Positions 33,498 to 46,921 are shown, counted from the first letter of the stretch. The stretch: 64,000 bases of DNA from Pisolithus tinctorius (GCA_024663395.1 JANFAH010000003.1:62001-126000), one strand, 5' to 3'. The notes: generated from the sequence alone by a model not told the origin. Translations and numbers: made by a program.

Positions 33498-36250
33498 TTA
33501 TTTTTCTGGATGGTTTTTTGACTTTTTGTTAGCAGTTTGTATGTTGTTTGAGCAAGGACTAGCTATCAGTACAATCACCAGGCAAAACCCAGGGTGGAAC
33601 AGAGGTCTCTGGATGACACCCAGGGTAAAACAGATAAGGAGAAATGAACTATGTTTGGTATCAGAAGGAGCAAATGGTATGTGGGTCACCCCTGCTGGGG
33701 ACAGTGAATGCCAACTATCCCCAGTCAGCATGGAAGGTGGAATGAAGGTAGCAGGAGAAGCTGTGGAAGGGGGGTAGGGGTATTGTGGGAGAAGAGGGCA
33801 CAGAGGCAAGTAGGAAGGACAGAAGGGGAGGGCATGATGGACAGGCTGTGGGTACTGGAAAGGGTGGATAGTCAGCTGTCTGAGGCAAAAAGTCTTGCCC
33901 TTGTCATCAGTGGGGTCATCCTCAGCTTCCTTGAGAAGGCAGTCTAGTTCTTTGTCATCCACAGTTGCATGGGTTTGTGACCACAGGTGGTATGGGAGGC
34001 AGGCAGAATGCAGTGAAGCAGAGCTTGTAGATGGAGCCATCCAACTCAGCCAGCAGGTATGAACCCCAGTGGTTGATGAAGGATGACCATGGGACATGTG
34101 TACTGTGGCTTTGTCTTCTGTTTTGGTTCTTTCTCTACATGGGGGTGGTGGACAAGCACAAGGGTACTGGGAGCAAAGTTATAGTCTTTAGTGTGATGCT
34201 GAAGAGTGGCTTTGAACTGTTGGACCAACTTGAGTGCATGCAGAAGATGTTGTCACAGAACTAGTCTAGGTCATTCTGATGCTTCTGTAACTGGCGCACA
34301 CACCAGGCAATCAATTCTGTGGTGGTCAGTGGTGTCACATCATTGCATGATAGGAGTAAAAGGAAGGTGGCCTCAATGAGGTCAAATGGGAACAGCAGCT
34401 CAACACCATGTACCATGAAAGTAAGGGGGTGGACCCATGGACTTCAATATGGTGACCCATTTGGCCCAGAATACAGAGTGTGTGATGGTGTGCCAGCAGC
34501 AGCATTGTTCTCACAGCTCTCATGATGGCCTTGCATACATCATAGTGGTGATGCTCTACAATACTGTTAGCCTGAGAGTTGTAAGGAGAGATATGGATGT
34601 GATGGATATGATATTGTGTGGCTAGGGCATCTAAGGCTTGGACAAATGTGGCACCATTGTCAGTGACAATTTCAGCAAGTGAACCTCAGCAGCATAGGAT
34701 GTCCTTGAAGATGAAAGATGCAAGCACAGTACTATTTTCTGTGCACAACATGCACTATTCTGGATATGAGGTGAGCACACATCAAGCCTGTACTGTGTAC
34801 CAGTAGCTGCTGGCTTTGGGCATTAGCATTGTGTCAATGTGAGTTTTATGAAACAGGCCCCCTATCATGGGCACAGTGGGAGGTATGTGAAGTTTCTGTG
34901 TCTGGCATATCTGGCATTCATGACAAGTACAAACATACCATTTCACATCCTCAACAAGCAGAGGCCACCAAAAGTGGAGAAGGCAGGTGTGGACAGTGAA
35001 GACACCTTTGTGTCTGAGGTCATCATGTGCTCCTTTGATGAGGTGATACTGCTTGGACTCCTTGATGACTAGCTGGTGCCATCCATGAGGTTCTCTATGA
35101 CATAAGCTGCCATCTAGGAGGAAGAAGTGACTGGCAGAATTGAAGAAGGATGAGTATTGCACATCAGTAAGGTCAGGAGGTCACTCATGGGTTGAGAGGA
35201 ATGTGTGGATCATTACTATTTTTGCCTTGCATGCCTGAGCCTTCACAGACCACAAAATTGCTGGGTTTGTCAGAGGTATCAGGGGGGTTATTGGCATGGG
35301 CAGTTGCAGAGAATGTAAGGTAGAAGGATGTAGGCAGCAGGAGGCTTGCCCAATGGTAAGTGGGTGTCAGCAAGGAGTCATAGGGGTGATGATCTTCATT
35401 GGAGACAGATGAGGGAGGGGGCAGTCATTGATGGTTTCAGTAGAAAAGGAGTAGAAGCAGTCTAACCAGTGTTCATGATCATCATCCTTGGGCAGGTCAA
35501 GTTCTGAGCATGGGTGGTGGGGACAGGCCATTAGGGCCAGCATGCTTGTCTGCAGGAACATGCACAAGTTTGAACAAGAAGAGGAGGATGCCAGCAATCC
35601 AGTGGTTGATCATCATGTTAGGCTGTAGACCTGGGTTGTTTATCATGCCCTTAATATATTTCACATCTACCTCCACAGTGAAGTTAGTGAGACTGAAGAT
35701 GTATACATGTACCACATGGAAGAGGCCATACAACTCAAGCTTAGCCTGGGAGTAGCAGCCTTCCACTTCATTGAGGGTGATGGATCTGAAGTGACTAGGG
35801 TATTGTTTTCCATCTCTGCCAAGCTGGTAAAGGATGTAGCCAACTGCAATGACTGAGGTGTCAACTGCTAAAATCACTTCATGACCACACTCATAGTCAA
35901 TCTGCTGGCTTGCAGGGGACTTAATGATTTTGTCCTTGAGTCATTGCATGGCAGCACATTGTGGTTTGTCCCATCTGAATGGCATGTCCTTCCACATGAG
36001 CACAACTGGTGGCCACATGATCTTGGTGAAGTCTTTGATGAAGGTGTGGAGGACACTGCAGACACTGAGGAAGCTGTGAACCTGGGTCAGGTTGTGGCAC
36101 TTGGGCCAGTCATGGATCTTCTGCACTTTGCTTTCTTTAGGAATGTGACCTTCAAAGGTGAACTTGTGACTGACAATCACAGCAGAGGGGGCAGCTAGCA
36201 TGAACTTCTTTGCTGAGATGGTGGCTCCAACGTTCTGCAAATGCTGAAGG
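33498..36250 (-). mobile_element. Ty3/gypsy copy C, different lineage, 5'-truncated
   Basis: Minus-strand Pol fragments. RT thumb/connection: MQNVGATISAKKFMLAAPSA and IPKESKVQKIHDWPKCHNLT (36240-35941). RNase H: MILAVDTSVIAVGYILYQLG and SQAKLELYGLFHVVHVYIFS (35877-35497). Integrase zinc-binding region: HLIKGAHDDLRHKGVFTVHT with CTCHECQICQTQKLHIPP (35162-34782). Downstream is a GPY/F-like TKDYNFAPSTLVLVHHPHVE and KTKPQYTCPMVILHQP (34228-34046), then an acidic tail (DDKELDCLLKEAEDDPTDDK). The integrase core between 34780 and 34270 is badly broken. RT upstream of 36250 is missing. CpG-poor and old. Clearly distinct from copies A and B. Confidence 0.82.
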
Positions 36251-36727
36251 ATGCAGTTACTTTGTTCCCTTCATGACCTTGTTGTGACACACACATCCCT
36301 ATGTACTTCTGTCCTTGCTCCCTTCTGCCTGCATGACTAAGCACTTCTCACCCTTGACTAGCCCCTCTCACCTAAGGCCTCTACCACTCTGTCCATCTCT
36401 GGGCCTTCCATGTCTGTGGTGGCCCCCTCAGTTCTGCCATCTATGGTCCCATTGTCTTCTTCAGTCCCACCATCTGTGGTTTCATTGTCCTCACTGTTGT
36501 CCTTTTGACCTGTGTCCCCTGCTGATTCCCATGTTCTCTTGTTCTCCCCCTTCATCTCTACCATTCATTGTGCTAACCCCCTTATATATTCTTCTTGCTC
36601 CTTATGTAGTCTGGTTCCTTCCTTTGGTATGAAGGACCATCATTGTCATGCACTGTATTCACCAGGTAGTTGTGTACCATTGAGTGTTTCAAGCTGATAT
36701 GAGTTGTGTATTCTTGATAGGACTTGG
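36251..36727. other. Truncated junction, no gene recognised
   Basis: The gypsy C reading stops at about 36250 and unrelated sequence begins, with TGTGGT/ACCAT-rich low-complexity words (36400-36500). No gene seen. Confidence 0.4.
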
Positions 36728-38537
36728 TGTCACACACCAAAGGTGCTTGGTGAGGTGGACATGGATGCAGCTGATGAATAGAGATGAAGACCATAGCCCT
36801 CATGTGAAGAAGGACAGCCAGAAATGTTGGCAGTCATCCCTTGCACAAGAATGAGTGGTCAATGCCAAAGAAAAAGGGAGGAAGCAAGTTAAGCACCAAT
36901 GAAAGTTCTTAAGCACCCATGTGTGGCATTCCAGTGTTCAATGTATCTCCACCAATTCCACAGATACCAACACCATTCCCACACTTGCTTGTAGTGCTCA
37001 GTCATGTGATCCTACCTTCCAAATTGGAAAGGATTTGCACACTCCACATGTTTCTACAGCACTCCCTCCAAAAGATGCTCATTTCACTAATTCTTCTGAT
37101 ATGGCTGCCTCCACATCAATCATTTGCTTGTCCCCTTTTCTAGGGACCATGGCTATGTATATCTACCAGGAGTTCCTACTGGCTTCCATCCTGAAGCATC
37201 CTGGTACATCCCATCCTCATCTGCCCCCTCTCAGCCCATCCAGCTTGGGACAGTGCATTCTTCTTGTCAGTATGACCTCTAGGAGGACATTCTTTGGTCA
37301 CCTCAGGTCTGTGATTCACTTGGAAAGGTCTTATGTGGTCATTTCAGTCTCTCCAGTCCAAGAAGCATATGGATCCTTCCTCCCTGCTCCCTGCAATGTC
37401 TTCATGCCAGTCTCATCCATCATTCTTCCAAAATTGCAACAGCTACAGTATAATCTACTGTTCTCCCACTTTCCCTGACCACATCCATGATGAGTATGAT
37501 GCACATCTTGCCTCCTTATTGCAAGATACAGCAGAAGATGCTCCCCCTTTGTCCTCTCTTCCAACAGAGCCTCATTCATGAAGTTTTTATTTGCTTCACT
37601 GAGAGGATGGTTAGGGGGGGAAGGTTGCAATCCCCCATGCTCCTGTCACCCCACAGACCCCCAAAGCTTGACCCCTGTTGACATCTGACTCACCCTGTCC
37701 ACTTTTGGATGTACTATATTGGCATCAGATCAGTGCTGCCTCTCTGTCATCCCACTTTGGCCAGAAGTGATTTCTTCAAGATGTGACATGCACAGCCTCC
37801 CCCTAATGCAATTCCAGTGTGCTTTCCCAGTTTCTGACATCACTTGACTCATACTTTGACAATTCTGACTGTCTTTGACTCACCTATTGCAATACTTACC
37901 AATCTTTTGACCTTGCTTACTGATTCTTCGCTTTTGGCTTACTTATCCTTACCAATGCTTACCAATGCTTTCTAAGATGACTACCCACCCACTTACATTC
38001 CTTACTCATCACTTACCAATCACTTACCAAGTGTTTGCACCTTGTTTTCCATAGGCAATGCCCCTGTACTGTATATAAATTACCATACTTAGATAGCTAA
38101 AAAAGAAGACAAAATCAGAGTGCCCCTCTTGCTTGCAGTTCACCACCTCTCAGTAATTCATTCAGCAGCTTCAATAGTTGAGACTTTATTAAGTGTCTAA
38201 CTATCATCTACTTTGCTTATTATCATCTATCATCAATCTACTTCACTCCAAGTCCTCCTTGAGCTCAGTGCAGCTCAGAGCATTGAATTAAGTCACCATC
38301 CATCCTTCTGTAGGCTGACAGCAGTCTACCCTATTGCATTCTATCACATTCTTGCTCCCTCTTCATCAGGAGCACCCCCAACCATCAGCACTCATCTTTG
38401 AGTGTTGTAGCTCACAAAAACCCTCCCAAATCAAAGGTTCTACCATCTAGGTACTGCATAGGCACACCACCACTTGTTCTTATCATCTTTTGTGTTGGTT
38501 TTGGTTGGTTTCCCACTGAACCACACTTTGACTCACA
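36728..38537 (+). repeat. Long LTR-like repeat, copy 1 (about 1.8 kb)
   Basis: Starts TGTCACACACCAAAGGTG and ends CACACTTTGACTCACA. Two related copies lie at 53288-55065 and 55066-56923. A TG…CA outline, TATATAAAT near 38070 and downstream CAG-rich sequence fit a long LTR. Inside, blocks such as GYVYLPG, HVLLVSMTSR and a C-terminal-looking DEYDAHLASLLQDTAEDAPP are shared among copies, so decayed coding sequence is also possible. No flanking target-site duplication could be matched. Confidence 0.65.
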
Positions 38538-38835
38538 CCAGAGTCAGACACAGGTTTGTACAGTAAGCAAGATCAGCAAAGGGGACAATACTAAATATAG
38601 TACAAACAAAGGACAACAGACCAGAGTTATGTCTGGGGACCCAGACATGGACCTGGGAAGACCAGGGTGGAGCAGCACAAGGCCAGGTGGCTGGAGTGGA
38701 CTGGAGATAGGGGTAAAACACTGGACTTGAGTTACTTAGGCTGGAGTTGGGTTACCTAGGACTGGAGTTGACTGGAGTTAGGGGCTAGGGGTCTGGACTA
38801 GGCTGGGATTGAGTCTGAGAGTCATGGATATGACA
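38538..38835 (-). repeat. Truncated LTR, related to the solo LTR at 16963
   Basis: Reverse complement begins TGTCATATCCATGAC and shares CTGGACCTGGGAAGACCAGG-like, TTTGTACTATATTTAG and ACAAACCTGTGTCTGACTC blocks with 16963-17298. It abuts the end of the 1.8-kb repeat directly, so one element interrupted or replaced part of the other. Confidence 0.7.
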
Positions 38836-39328
38836 GTTTCCCACACTCCCTCTGTCCTTAGTAGATCTGATTTGTATGTGGTGTTGTTCCTGTCATATTA
38901 TATCTACACTCTCCCCCTCCCCACTGTATGGCAACAACAAGTGAGACCAACAAGTACACCAGAAGAAGTGAAAAATACTCTCCAACCAAATTTATTCTGT
39001 GGCTGCACTGAGTTTACAATGAGCAACATCACTTGTGTACTATATACAATAATACAAATACATGGTGGTACAGTTAAAAGTAACAGGTGTTGCTGAATGG
39101 GTGTGGCAGCGAGGTGGTGAGGCCATGACATATAGGTGTCATGGCTGAACAGATGTGGTGATGTGGCAATGCAACCACAAAAAATAAATGTGCAGATTTT
39201 ATGCCATAATGTACAGCCAATTCATACCATCACACAGGCACCAGCTAGGGTTACATGGTTACACTGTACTGTACATATACTACATAGAATGAGTGCAGTT
39301 GATTTGTGGTGACCAGTATTCTGTTACT
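38836..39328. other. No gene recognised
   Basis: CpG-poor spacer before foldback copy 2. Contains GTCATATTATATCTACACTC near 38896 and no recognisable gene. Confidence 0.4.
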
Positions 39329-39330
39329 TA

Positions 39331-40897
39331 CAGTGAGGGACAAAAGCATTGCAATGTGTGAGGTGTGAGTTGCAGCTGATGTAGCTCAGGCTATTCTGCA
39401 CAGAGAATGATGATACCTATACCATTTGAAAGGGGTGACTATAAGCTTTCCAGAGCACTAATGGTCAGTCAAAACAAAGCAATACATGCTGAGATACACC
39501 CTATTCTTTCTGAAAAGTGCATTGCAATGCTTTTGTCCCTGACTGGTGAAATTGAGAAATGTGACCTTTTGATGGGATGAGGGCATGGAGGATGGGAAAA
39601 AATGATTACATAATAAACCACATGATCATCCAGATGATTTGTCAGCATGTAAACAATGACAACATTGGACTTGTACCATTAATCCCCCTCTTTTACCACA
39701 ACTCATGAAATCATCTCTCTAGCTCACATGGTCATTTTCTCAAGGAATTCTTATCAAATACTGGTGGCCACCACAGTGCCATCAGTATAACATGCTCTCA
39801 GAAGCATCAGTCCCTTAAAAAACCTGCTGTCAGTCATTTCCTGGACTGTTTCCCCCCCATGTCTGATGTATTCTGGGACTAATCAGTACTTGGAAGGCTG
39901 AAAATGTTATGGATGTCAATCTGGCACTTCAGAACATGATGTACAAACCAGTCCCCTCTCAACCAATGCATTTCTGGCACAGGAACACTGGTATGGAAGT
40001 TGGGGTGAGACAAAACCTCCTTGTGCTCTGAGCACCATAGAGGGTTCACTAGATCTTGCTCTGATCTGAACTGTAGATGACTGGGGAAGGATTATTTGGT
40101 CATATGTGACCAAACACAATATTCAGGGCCAGATGGAAGTACAGGATTCTGCTCCATGGCAGTTCAGTAGCATATCCTTCTGATGGCACCCAGGGGGTAA
40201 AGAGGATTTTGTGTTTCCCTAACTTCCATACCACTGTCCCTGTGCCAGAAATGCATTGGTTGAGAGGGGACTGGTTTGTACATCATGTTCTGAAGTGCCA
40301 GATTGACATCCATAACATTTTCAGCCTTCCAAGTACTGATTAGTCCCAGAATACATCAGACATGGGGGGGAAACAGTCCAGGAAATGACTGACAGCAGGT
40401 TTTTTTAAGGGACTGATGCTTCTGAGAGCATGTTATACTGATGGCACTGTGGTGGCCACCAGTATTTGATAAGAATTCCTTGAGAAAATGACCATGTGAG
40501 CTAGAGAGATGATTTCATGAGTTGTGGTAAAAGAGGGAGGATTAATGGTACAAGTCCAATGTTTGTCATTGTTTACATGCTGACAAATCATCTGGATGAT
40601 CATGTGGTTTATTATGTAATCATTTTTTCCCATCCTCCATGCCCTCAATCCCATCAAAAGGTCACATTTCTCAATTTCACCAGTCAGGGACAAAAGCATT
40701 GCAATGCACTTTTCAGAAAGAATAGGGTGTATCTCAGCATGTATTGCTTTGTTTTGACTGAGCCTTAGTGCTCTGGAAAGCTTATAGTCACCCCTTTCCA
40801 ATGGTATATGTATCATCATTCTCTGTGCAGAATAGCCCAAGCTACATCAGCAACAAGTCACACCTTACAAACATTGCAATGCTTTTGTCCCTCACTG
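39331..40897. repeat. Composite foldback DNA element, copy 2
   Basis: Same structure as copy 1: CAGTGAGGGACAAAAGCATT start, inverted end, TA on both sides (39329-39330, 40898-40899), 1567 bp. Its right arm carries the 135-codon frame (40433-40840 minus) whose translation is identical over all 135 residues to the frame in the left arm of copy 1 (21359-21766 plus). The right arm of copy 1 differs at many positions. Confidence 0.88.
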
Positions 40898-40899
40898 TA

Positions 40900-42150
40900 G
40901 ATGGCAGCCCACCCACAATAAACCACTTGATACCAATAATAGGCCAGGTTCAACACATCATATTATGTCAGTTTTGTAGTATGTATATTAGATGCAGCTT
41001 GGTACATACCAATTTAGCATATGGGCCTATCATGGCATTCTGTCATACATGCCAATCAACCACAGCTTGAGCACTTGATGTGGCACAGTCATAGCAGACA
41101 CCATAGCTGCCCCCCACCAACTTCTGAGGTTGCCCAACACACATTTGCATTCCAAGAATAGCTAAGACCTCAAAGGCTCAAACTGCCAACTCATTATATT
41201 GAAAAATCTTAGAGTAGGTCTATGTCTCAATACCAATCACAATCAGAGCCACCCAAAGGTCTAAGCAATGTTGATGGCACTCCCTTCAGACCCTGAGTTC
41301 AGTGCTGAAGGTGAGCCACCCCCTACATTTGCTTCTGTGTCCTGACACCATCCTCCTGCACAATTGACAAAGCTGGTACCATCACAAGCTGTCAGATACT
41401 CTGAATGGCCATCCCTGCTGCCAAAGACAAGCTGCTGCAACTGGAGCCTGATGGAAAATTTGCAGTCTGCCAGCACAGCCACCTGCAAATTTTTCAGAAT
41501 AAATTGACTTAATCTGGAGCCTTCTGGAACTGAGCCCCAGTGAAAACTGGCTATGGCTGGGTGTGACACAAGGTGACCATATGTAACCAAACCAGGCAAG
41601 TGATATGCAGTCACATGGAGTCAGAGCCTGCTAGCAACATGAGACTGACATAGTATGACCAGGCACTACCTCTGTATGATACCATATGATCTTTTCAGTG
41701 GAAATATACTGAGTCATAGCTGGCCACATTCGATAAGTCATGCCCTCATTGACTTTGCTCATATGAGTGCATGTGACCTGGTGTGACACGATATTACTTA
41801 GTGATATCAGGTCATATTCACACTGGCACTGCACTGTCTGCTCAAAAATGACACAATATGACATTGTGTGATGATGTATTACATTCTACTGGGTGGGGGA
41901 CTAATACATGTGACCCAATTTGGATGCAGGGGATGCTAGTCTGAGGGTACAATATGGACATGTGAAGTCCAATTAATTAAATTGTAGACAGCATTGGCAA
42001 TGCAAATGTGACACAATCAAGATAAGTCAAATAATAACCTGTGCCAATGATTCCAGCAGATGGAAATACCAAAGCCCTCTGGGTGCTCCTGGATGCATTT
42101 GGGGAAATCATGTGATGTAGTTCTTTACATTTACAAGCAACTCTACAGGT
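40900..42150. other. Unassigned, weak minus-strand coding remnant
   Basis: CpG-poor. The minus strand at 41261-41614 has a protein-like stretch (ASFHWGSVPEGSRLSQFILK, VLADCKFSIRLQLQQLVFGS) ending in a Gly/Ser-rich tail; family not recognised. 41631-41864 minus is open but featureless. Confidence 0.3.
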
Positions 42151-42290
42151 GATTCTATTGAGTGAGTGTGAGTTCAAGTTTATGGGATTCTATTGAGTGA
42201 GTGCAAGTCCAAGTTCATGGGATTCTATCAAGGGAGTGTGAGTCCAAATTTACAGTCTATTGGGTGAGTGCATGTCCAAGTGTACATAAG
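42151..42290 (+). repeat. 35-bp minisatellite, about four units
   Basis: GATTCTATTGAGTGAGTG starts at 42151, 42186 and 42221 with a degenerate fourth unit near 42256. The spacing is exactly 35 bp for the first three. Units end in AAGTCCAAGTTCATGG-like sequence. Confidence 0.8.
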
Positions 42291-42615
42291 AGATTAGTAC
42301 TGTGGGGGGATGATATCAAATGGAAAAGTCTACAGGGCATGGGTTTATGTTCTCTATGTGGGATGGTAGATTATATAACTGTCACTTATGAGAGGATGTT
42401 TTCATGCTTAGAGGACAATGTATGAGCAATCTTCAATGATGTGCAGGAAGGGCATCTCCCTCTCCAAGCAGTTTTAAGCTGTCAAAACATGTACAATGAT
42501 GGACAAGCAGCCAAACACTTGTGAATGCAGAGGGCATCGACACACCCCTGATGGTGCAGATGACAAAGCAGAACCACTCTGTGAAATGCCACAATAGATT
42601 TAATATCCTTCAATG

Positions 42616-43201
42616 TGTCATGACCATGTCCAGACCACCCCAGACTGGCTCTACCCTGGTCTCAACTGGTCTCAACCAACCCTTGCCCTGGTCCTGGCCC
42701 TAACCCTTCAACCCAGAAATGTGTTAGCTCATGAGGCACTGCAAGGCAGTGCCAAGTTGAGTTGTCCCCTCAGTTAGTACCAGGCCAGTGTAACACCTGG
42801 CCCAGCCACATGTCCTGCCCCAGTTCTCAGTAATCCCTTGTTCATAGTCTTTGCTTGATAATATTCTTTGTAACACTACTTACCAATGGGTTTTACCAAT
42901 CATCACTGTACAGTGCAGACCGGTCTCCAGTGCTACATTACACTTAGGTTACTTCCAGTATTTAAGCTGTAGGATATTCTGTTTAGCCTCAGTCTGAAAT
43001 CAATCTAGTTCTCGTCTTAACCCGGTCTCCCTGATCCTCTGACTTCTGTCCCTTGACTGGACTATGACCCATGCAAGGGAATAGCACTGTGCCATCAGTC
43101 GCTAAGTCCAATAGTCCAATTCCCTTATCCCCTTGTGCTACCCTCTAACCCTCAACCAGACTCCAGACTGGCCTTGGACTGGTAAAGACCCAGACTTAAC
43201 A
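42616..43201 (+). mobile_element. Solo LTR, 586 bp, with 5-bp target-site duplication
   Basis: Starts TGTCATGACCATGTCC and ends CCAGACTTAACA, flanked by CAATG on both sides (42611-42615, 43202-43206). The end matches that of the gypsy A LTR (GACTTAACA), so it is probably a solo LTR of the same clade. It keeps a few CpG (for example CCGGTCTCC near 42919 and 43023). Confidence 0.85.
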
Positions 43202-43206
43202 CAATG

Positions 43207-44542
43207 TCAGGAAGGGGTACTGTTCCACAAACTCTCACACTGAGTCTGTGTGACATACCAACAACAATCCTCTAGGGTACACAAACTCAACAGTAAATTC
43301 CTTGTGTAAAGTAACATGGTCCAGCATATATTCTCATCAAATAAACTCGTAGCTGATAGCAGCAACAATGCTGGCACCAGCTGTGTCAATACACAAGTGG
43401 CACATGCCACTGTCCATGGTTGTCTGCACGATGTTATCTGACATGATGTGTACAAACAAAATGCAGGAACCCCAATGCAACCAGTCCCCCCCCCCTGAAA
43501 GGAAATTGCATGTGATCGGACTTAACAGTCTGGTATGATTGTTGAGGACAAAGAGTTTGCAGACCTGGCCTGATGGCATCCAGGAATAATGATGCAATAC
43601 AATGTGGTTCAATGCAATGCAATGCAATGCAATTTCATGCAAAGAGGAAAATGGTGCCTAGGTATGCAGAATACCTTGCTCAATCACAGACTTGGTCCAG
43701 GTATTCTTCACAACCTAATAACATGTTAGAGTGCTTTTCCAGCATGTTTATCACTTACAAGCTCTTTGGCTTCATTGTTGTAATTCTACAGATCATCAGT
43801 AAAAGTAGTTCACATGGAAAGTGAAATTGTTTACTTCACATGTAGCCAGTATTAGAGTCTTATCCCAGTACAAGCAAAAATCCTCCTTCTGTCTGTTGGG
43901 GTTGATTTTCTTCAACCACCACAGCATGCACAAATTCCTGTTGAGTATGTTAACAATTATGAAGTATGCCATTGTGCAATCATTATCACCTTGGTTGTTG
44001 AGTCACTCACACTGGTTTTGCAATCCTTGGATGCATTGGTGAATGTGCTGTCAGAAGGGCTTTGTTCATCAAGTTGTGGACTCTCCACATTGGGAGGGAC
44101 AGGCAATACATTGACCTTCCCCACAGCCATTGCAAGTAAACTCCTGTAAAATTGATGCCAAAATCAGTAAATGTGATCTCAAAGAACACATGAAGTTACA
44201 AGGGATTATATACAATAGGGTTCTTGGCAGCAGTTGGGATATTGGCATTGTCAATGCTTGGATTGTTTTCCTTGTTGGCCAAGGCTGTGCCCATGTCCTG
44301 GGGGTTGATTGTGCTGAAGCAGTCTCAACAGGCTATTCAGGTGGTTCTATACAGGTGTAAGTCAGTGCTGCAGAGGAATATGATGCAAACCTTGTATTAG
44401 TGACTCTACACAAGCTGCTGAACCAAGGGATGTCAACATGGACATGGATGATGAGTCTGGTGCCACAACTTCAGTGATTCTGTTGGGTCCTGGGACTGCA
44501 AGGCTGCCATGGCTCCACATATCAGTACAATGTCAGATAGGA
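43207..44542. other. No gene recognised; short (AATGC)n microsatellite
   Basis: CpG-poor. A CAATG pentamer repeats about five times at 43610-43633. Open frames on both strands lack recognisable domains. Confidence 0.45.
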
Positions 44543-45090
44543 TTACTCACATTTTTGTTTCTTGTTGGACAGCATTAATGAAGCATCTGCAGGCCCCTTG
44601 CACTTCTTACTGCTGGGATTGAGGCTTTTGAGGTCATCATCATCATTGAGAGCCTCTCCTTTGATCATGTCACATGTAGTCCTCTTGAAGTTGCCATGGT
44701 CATCAAGGTGTTTTGTTCTCCAGGCCAAGTATGTCTTTGTACACAGGTGCTCAAGTTTCCAGCCACTTTCCACAAGCTTGAACAGGGGAAGTCTTTCTCC
44801 ATATGCACCCATATGAATTGGAGGGCAGTCATGCTCACCCTACCCCAAGTATCCAGTGCTATCTTGTGCTGTGTAAGTTCAATCCACCTGCACATAGAGC
44901 TCTTTGAATCTTGGTTAGCATTTCTGAGGTTGGAACATCACCATTTTCATCTTCAAGGTATGCATATAGACCACAATTGCTTCCTCCAGCCTCTGGGGAG
45001 TCCAACCAGTCTTTGTAGTCTTTTCTTGTCCAGAACTGCACCTTTGGGTGTGTCTTGCACATTGGAGGCTTCTTGCCTGTGGTCATTGGA
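44543..45090 (-). pseudogene. Decayed repeat-associated ORF, function unknown
   Basis: Minus strand, first part (45086-44859): MCKTHPKVQFWTRKDYKDWL and GLYAYLEDENGDVPTSEML. Second part (44812-44543): ERLPLFKLVESGWKLEHLCT, KTYLAWRTKHLDDHGNFKRT, then an Asp/Lys-rich tail. The pattern FWTRKDY…YLEDENGD…FKLVENGWKLDHL…W belongs, by recall, to an Agaricomycete family often found beside transposons. A frame break separates the parts. Confidence 0.5.
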
Positions 45091-46921
45091 AGCCACAGAG
45101 GTGAGTTACTCCCAAGTAAACCCAGATTGCATGTTCCTGAGTTGACTATGTTTGTGAGTTTGTCAAAGAGGTTCCTGTGTAATGATTAGCAATAGATGTC
45201 CTGTAAACTAGTATCTTACTTGATTGTGTCATGTTCTGTCATTACCTTGACCAAATTCCATTCCAGCACATTGCAATGATCTTGCAAAAAGGCAATGCAT
45301 GACTCCTGCTGCATATATGCACTCTAAAACATAGTAAGCACCTAGTTTTAACTCACTATACTTACATTAACTTGATTAATTGAAGTCTGGGGTGAATATT
45401 GTGTAAATGGCTGTCATTGAAAGGGTAGGACACCAGGAATATTGTGCTGAAAGAAGAAAATATTGAATTATCATGATGCAGTCACCTGTTGGGGCTGAGA
45501 ATGGGTCACCAGACTGAGGTGAGAATGACAAGCTGCTGTTGAAGCCAAACCATGAGTTGCTGGCATTGAGGGAGTACATGGTGATCTAGAGACAGGGGAA
45601 GACATGACTCCAAAGATTTGGCTAAGGTTATTTTCCCATACCTTATTAACTGCTACTGAGTTCCTTGTTACCTTAAACATAATGAATGGTCAGTAATGTC
45701 ATTGTCATTGACATCAAAGGCCTTTCTTCTGACTGGGATGCCTATACCTTTTCATTGGACATGCCTTCTCCTGGAACCTAAAGTAAGTTTTCTCCCAATC
45801 TGCTTTTTGACTTTGCTAATCTCATTGAACTTGTTAGAGGATCATGTTACATGTCAAACACCCTGAATTCCACAAATACAGCTGTCCTCAAGTTAAGAAA
45901 CCCTATGCACAACCCATGCCACTCAAGAATTGTCATGCTGGAATACAAGGATCCCATCAAGTTGGAGGGGCAAGCCAAGACTTCACCACTTTAAAGCTCA
46001 AAGAACCCAAGCACAAGGCCAGCCAGGCCATTACTCCCAAGCTCAAAGAATCTGGCAAGTGTAGTGTCATGTTGGAGGATTCTGATTGTGACACAAGTCT
46101 GTAAGTAGATTATTCAAAATCTAATCAAATCTAACAATTGACACAGGCAGTCCACTACTGTGGCTCCATTGCCCTGCACCATCCTCACCTGGGACATTGG
46201 AAATCCCCAGGCCAAGGAGGGCACATGATCCCAACCTTGGAAGTACTACATTTGTTCATTCAATCTCTCTGTTCTCCCCATCAAAATCATGTGTAGGAGG
46301 GAAGCAATGGAAAGGTATGAGGATAGGCTTGAGAGGGGGGGGAAGTGTTGTAGGCTAGCTTGATTTTCATGATACCTAAAATTTGTTTTGTTGTACCTAT
46401 ATATTCATGCTGTCAATGCATTTGATATACATATGCTTGCAAAAGGTTGAATTGAGATATAGCTGAAGTAACATTTAGTTCAATCTACACACTATTTGAA
46501 ATCCTCATGCCCATTGTCTTCATCATCTCTTTTGACATACACACCATATGAACCCCCCAGTCAGATACATCAAATCTAGGCCTTTCCATCATACAATACA
46601 CCAGCTCTGCAATGCCCAAGGGCAAGACCACCTGCTGTGGGATCATTACAATGATGCTAATGATCTGTTTGACATGAATTATGGATATAGTGTCAAGCCG
46701 TTGGAGGCTAAGAGAATGTGATTTGAAAGTTTCAGTAAGTCTTCATCAGGTGCAGAATACAAGTGAACAATTGCAACATTGTTGAAAGTCCAGTTACCCT
46801 CTGCAGCTTGAACTGGCAGCCTAGTAAAAATATTGGACTTTTGCACAGTGGGTTATACCATTGCAAAGACACTACATGAAGAGCCAGTTAGCATTGTGAT
46901 CACATTCAGTAGGATGATGTA
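45091..46921. other. Unassigned CpG-poor sequence
   Basis: 45844-46104 plus is open with a Lys/Pro-rich, low-complexity product (KLKEPKHKASQAITPKLKES) and no known domain. The rest shows no gene or repeat boundary I can support. Confidence 0.35.
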
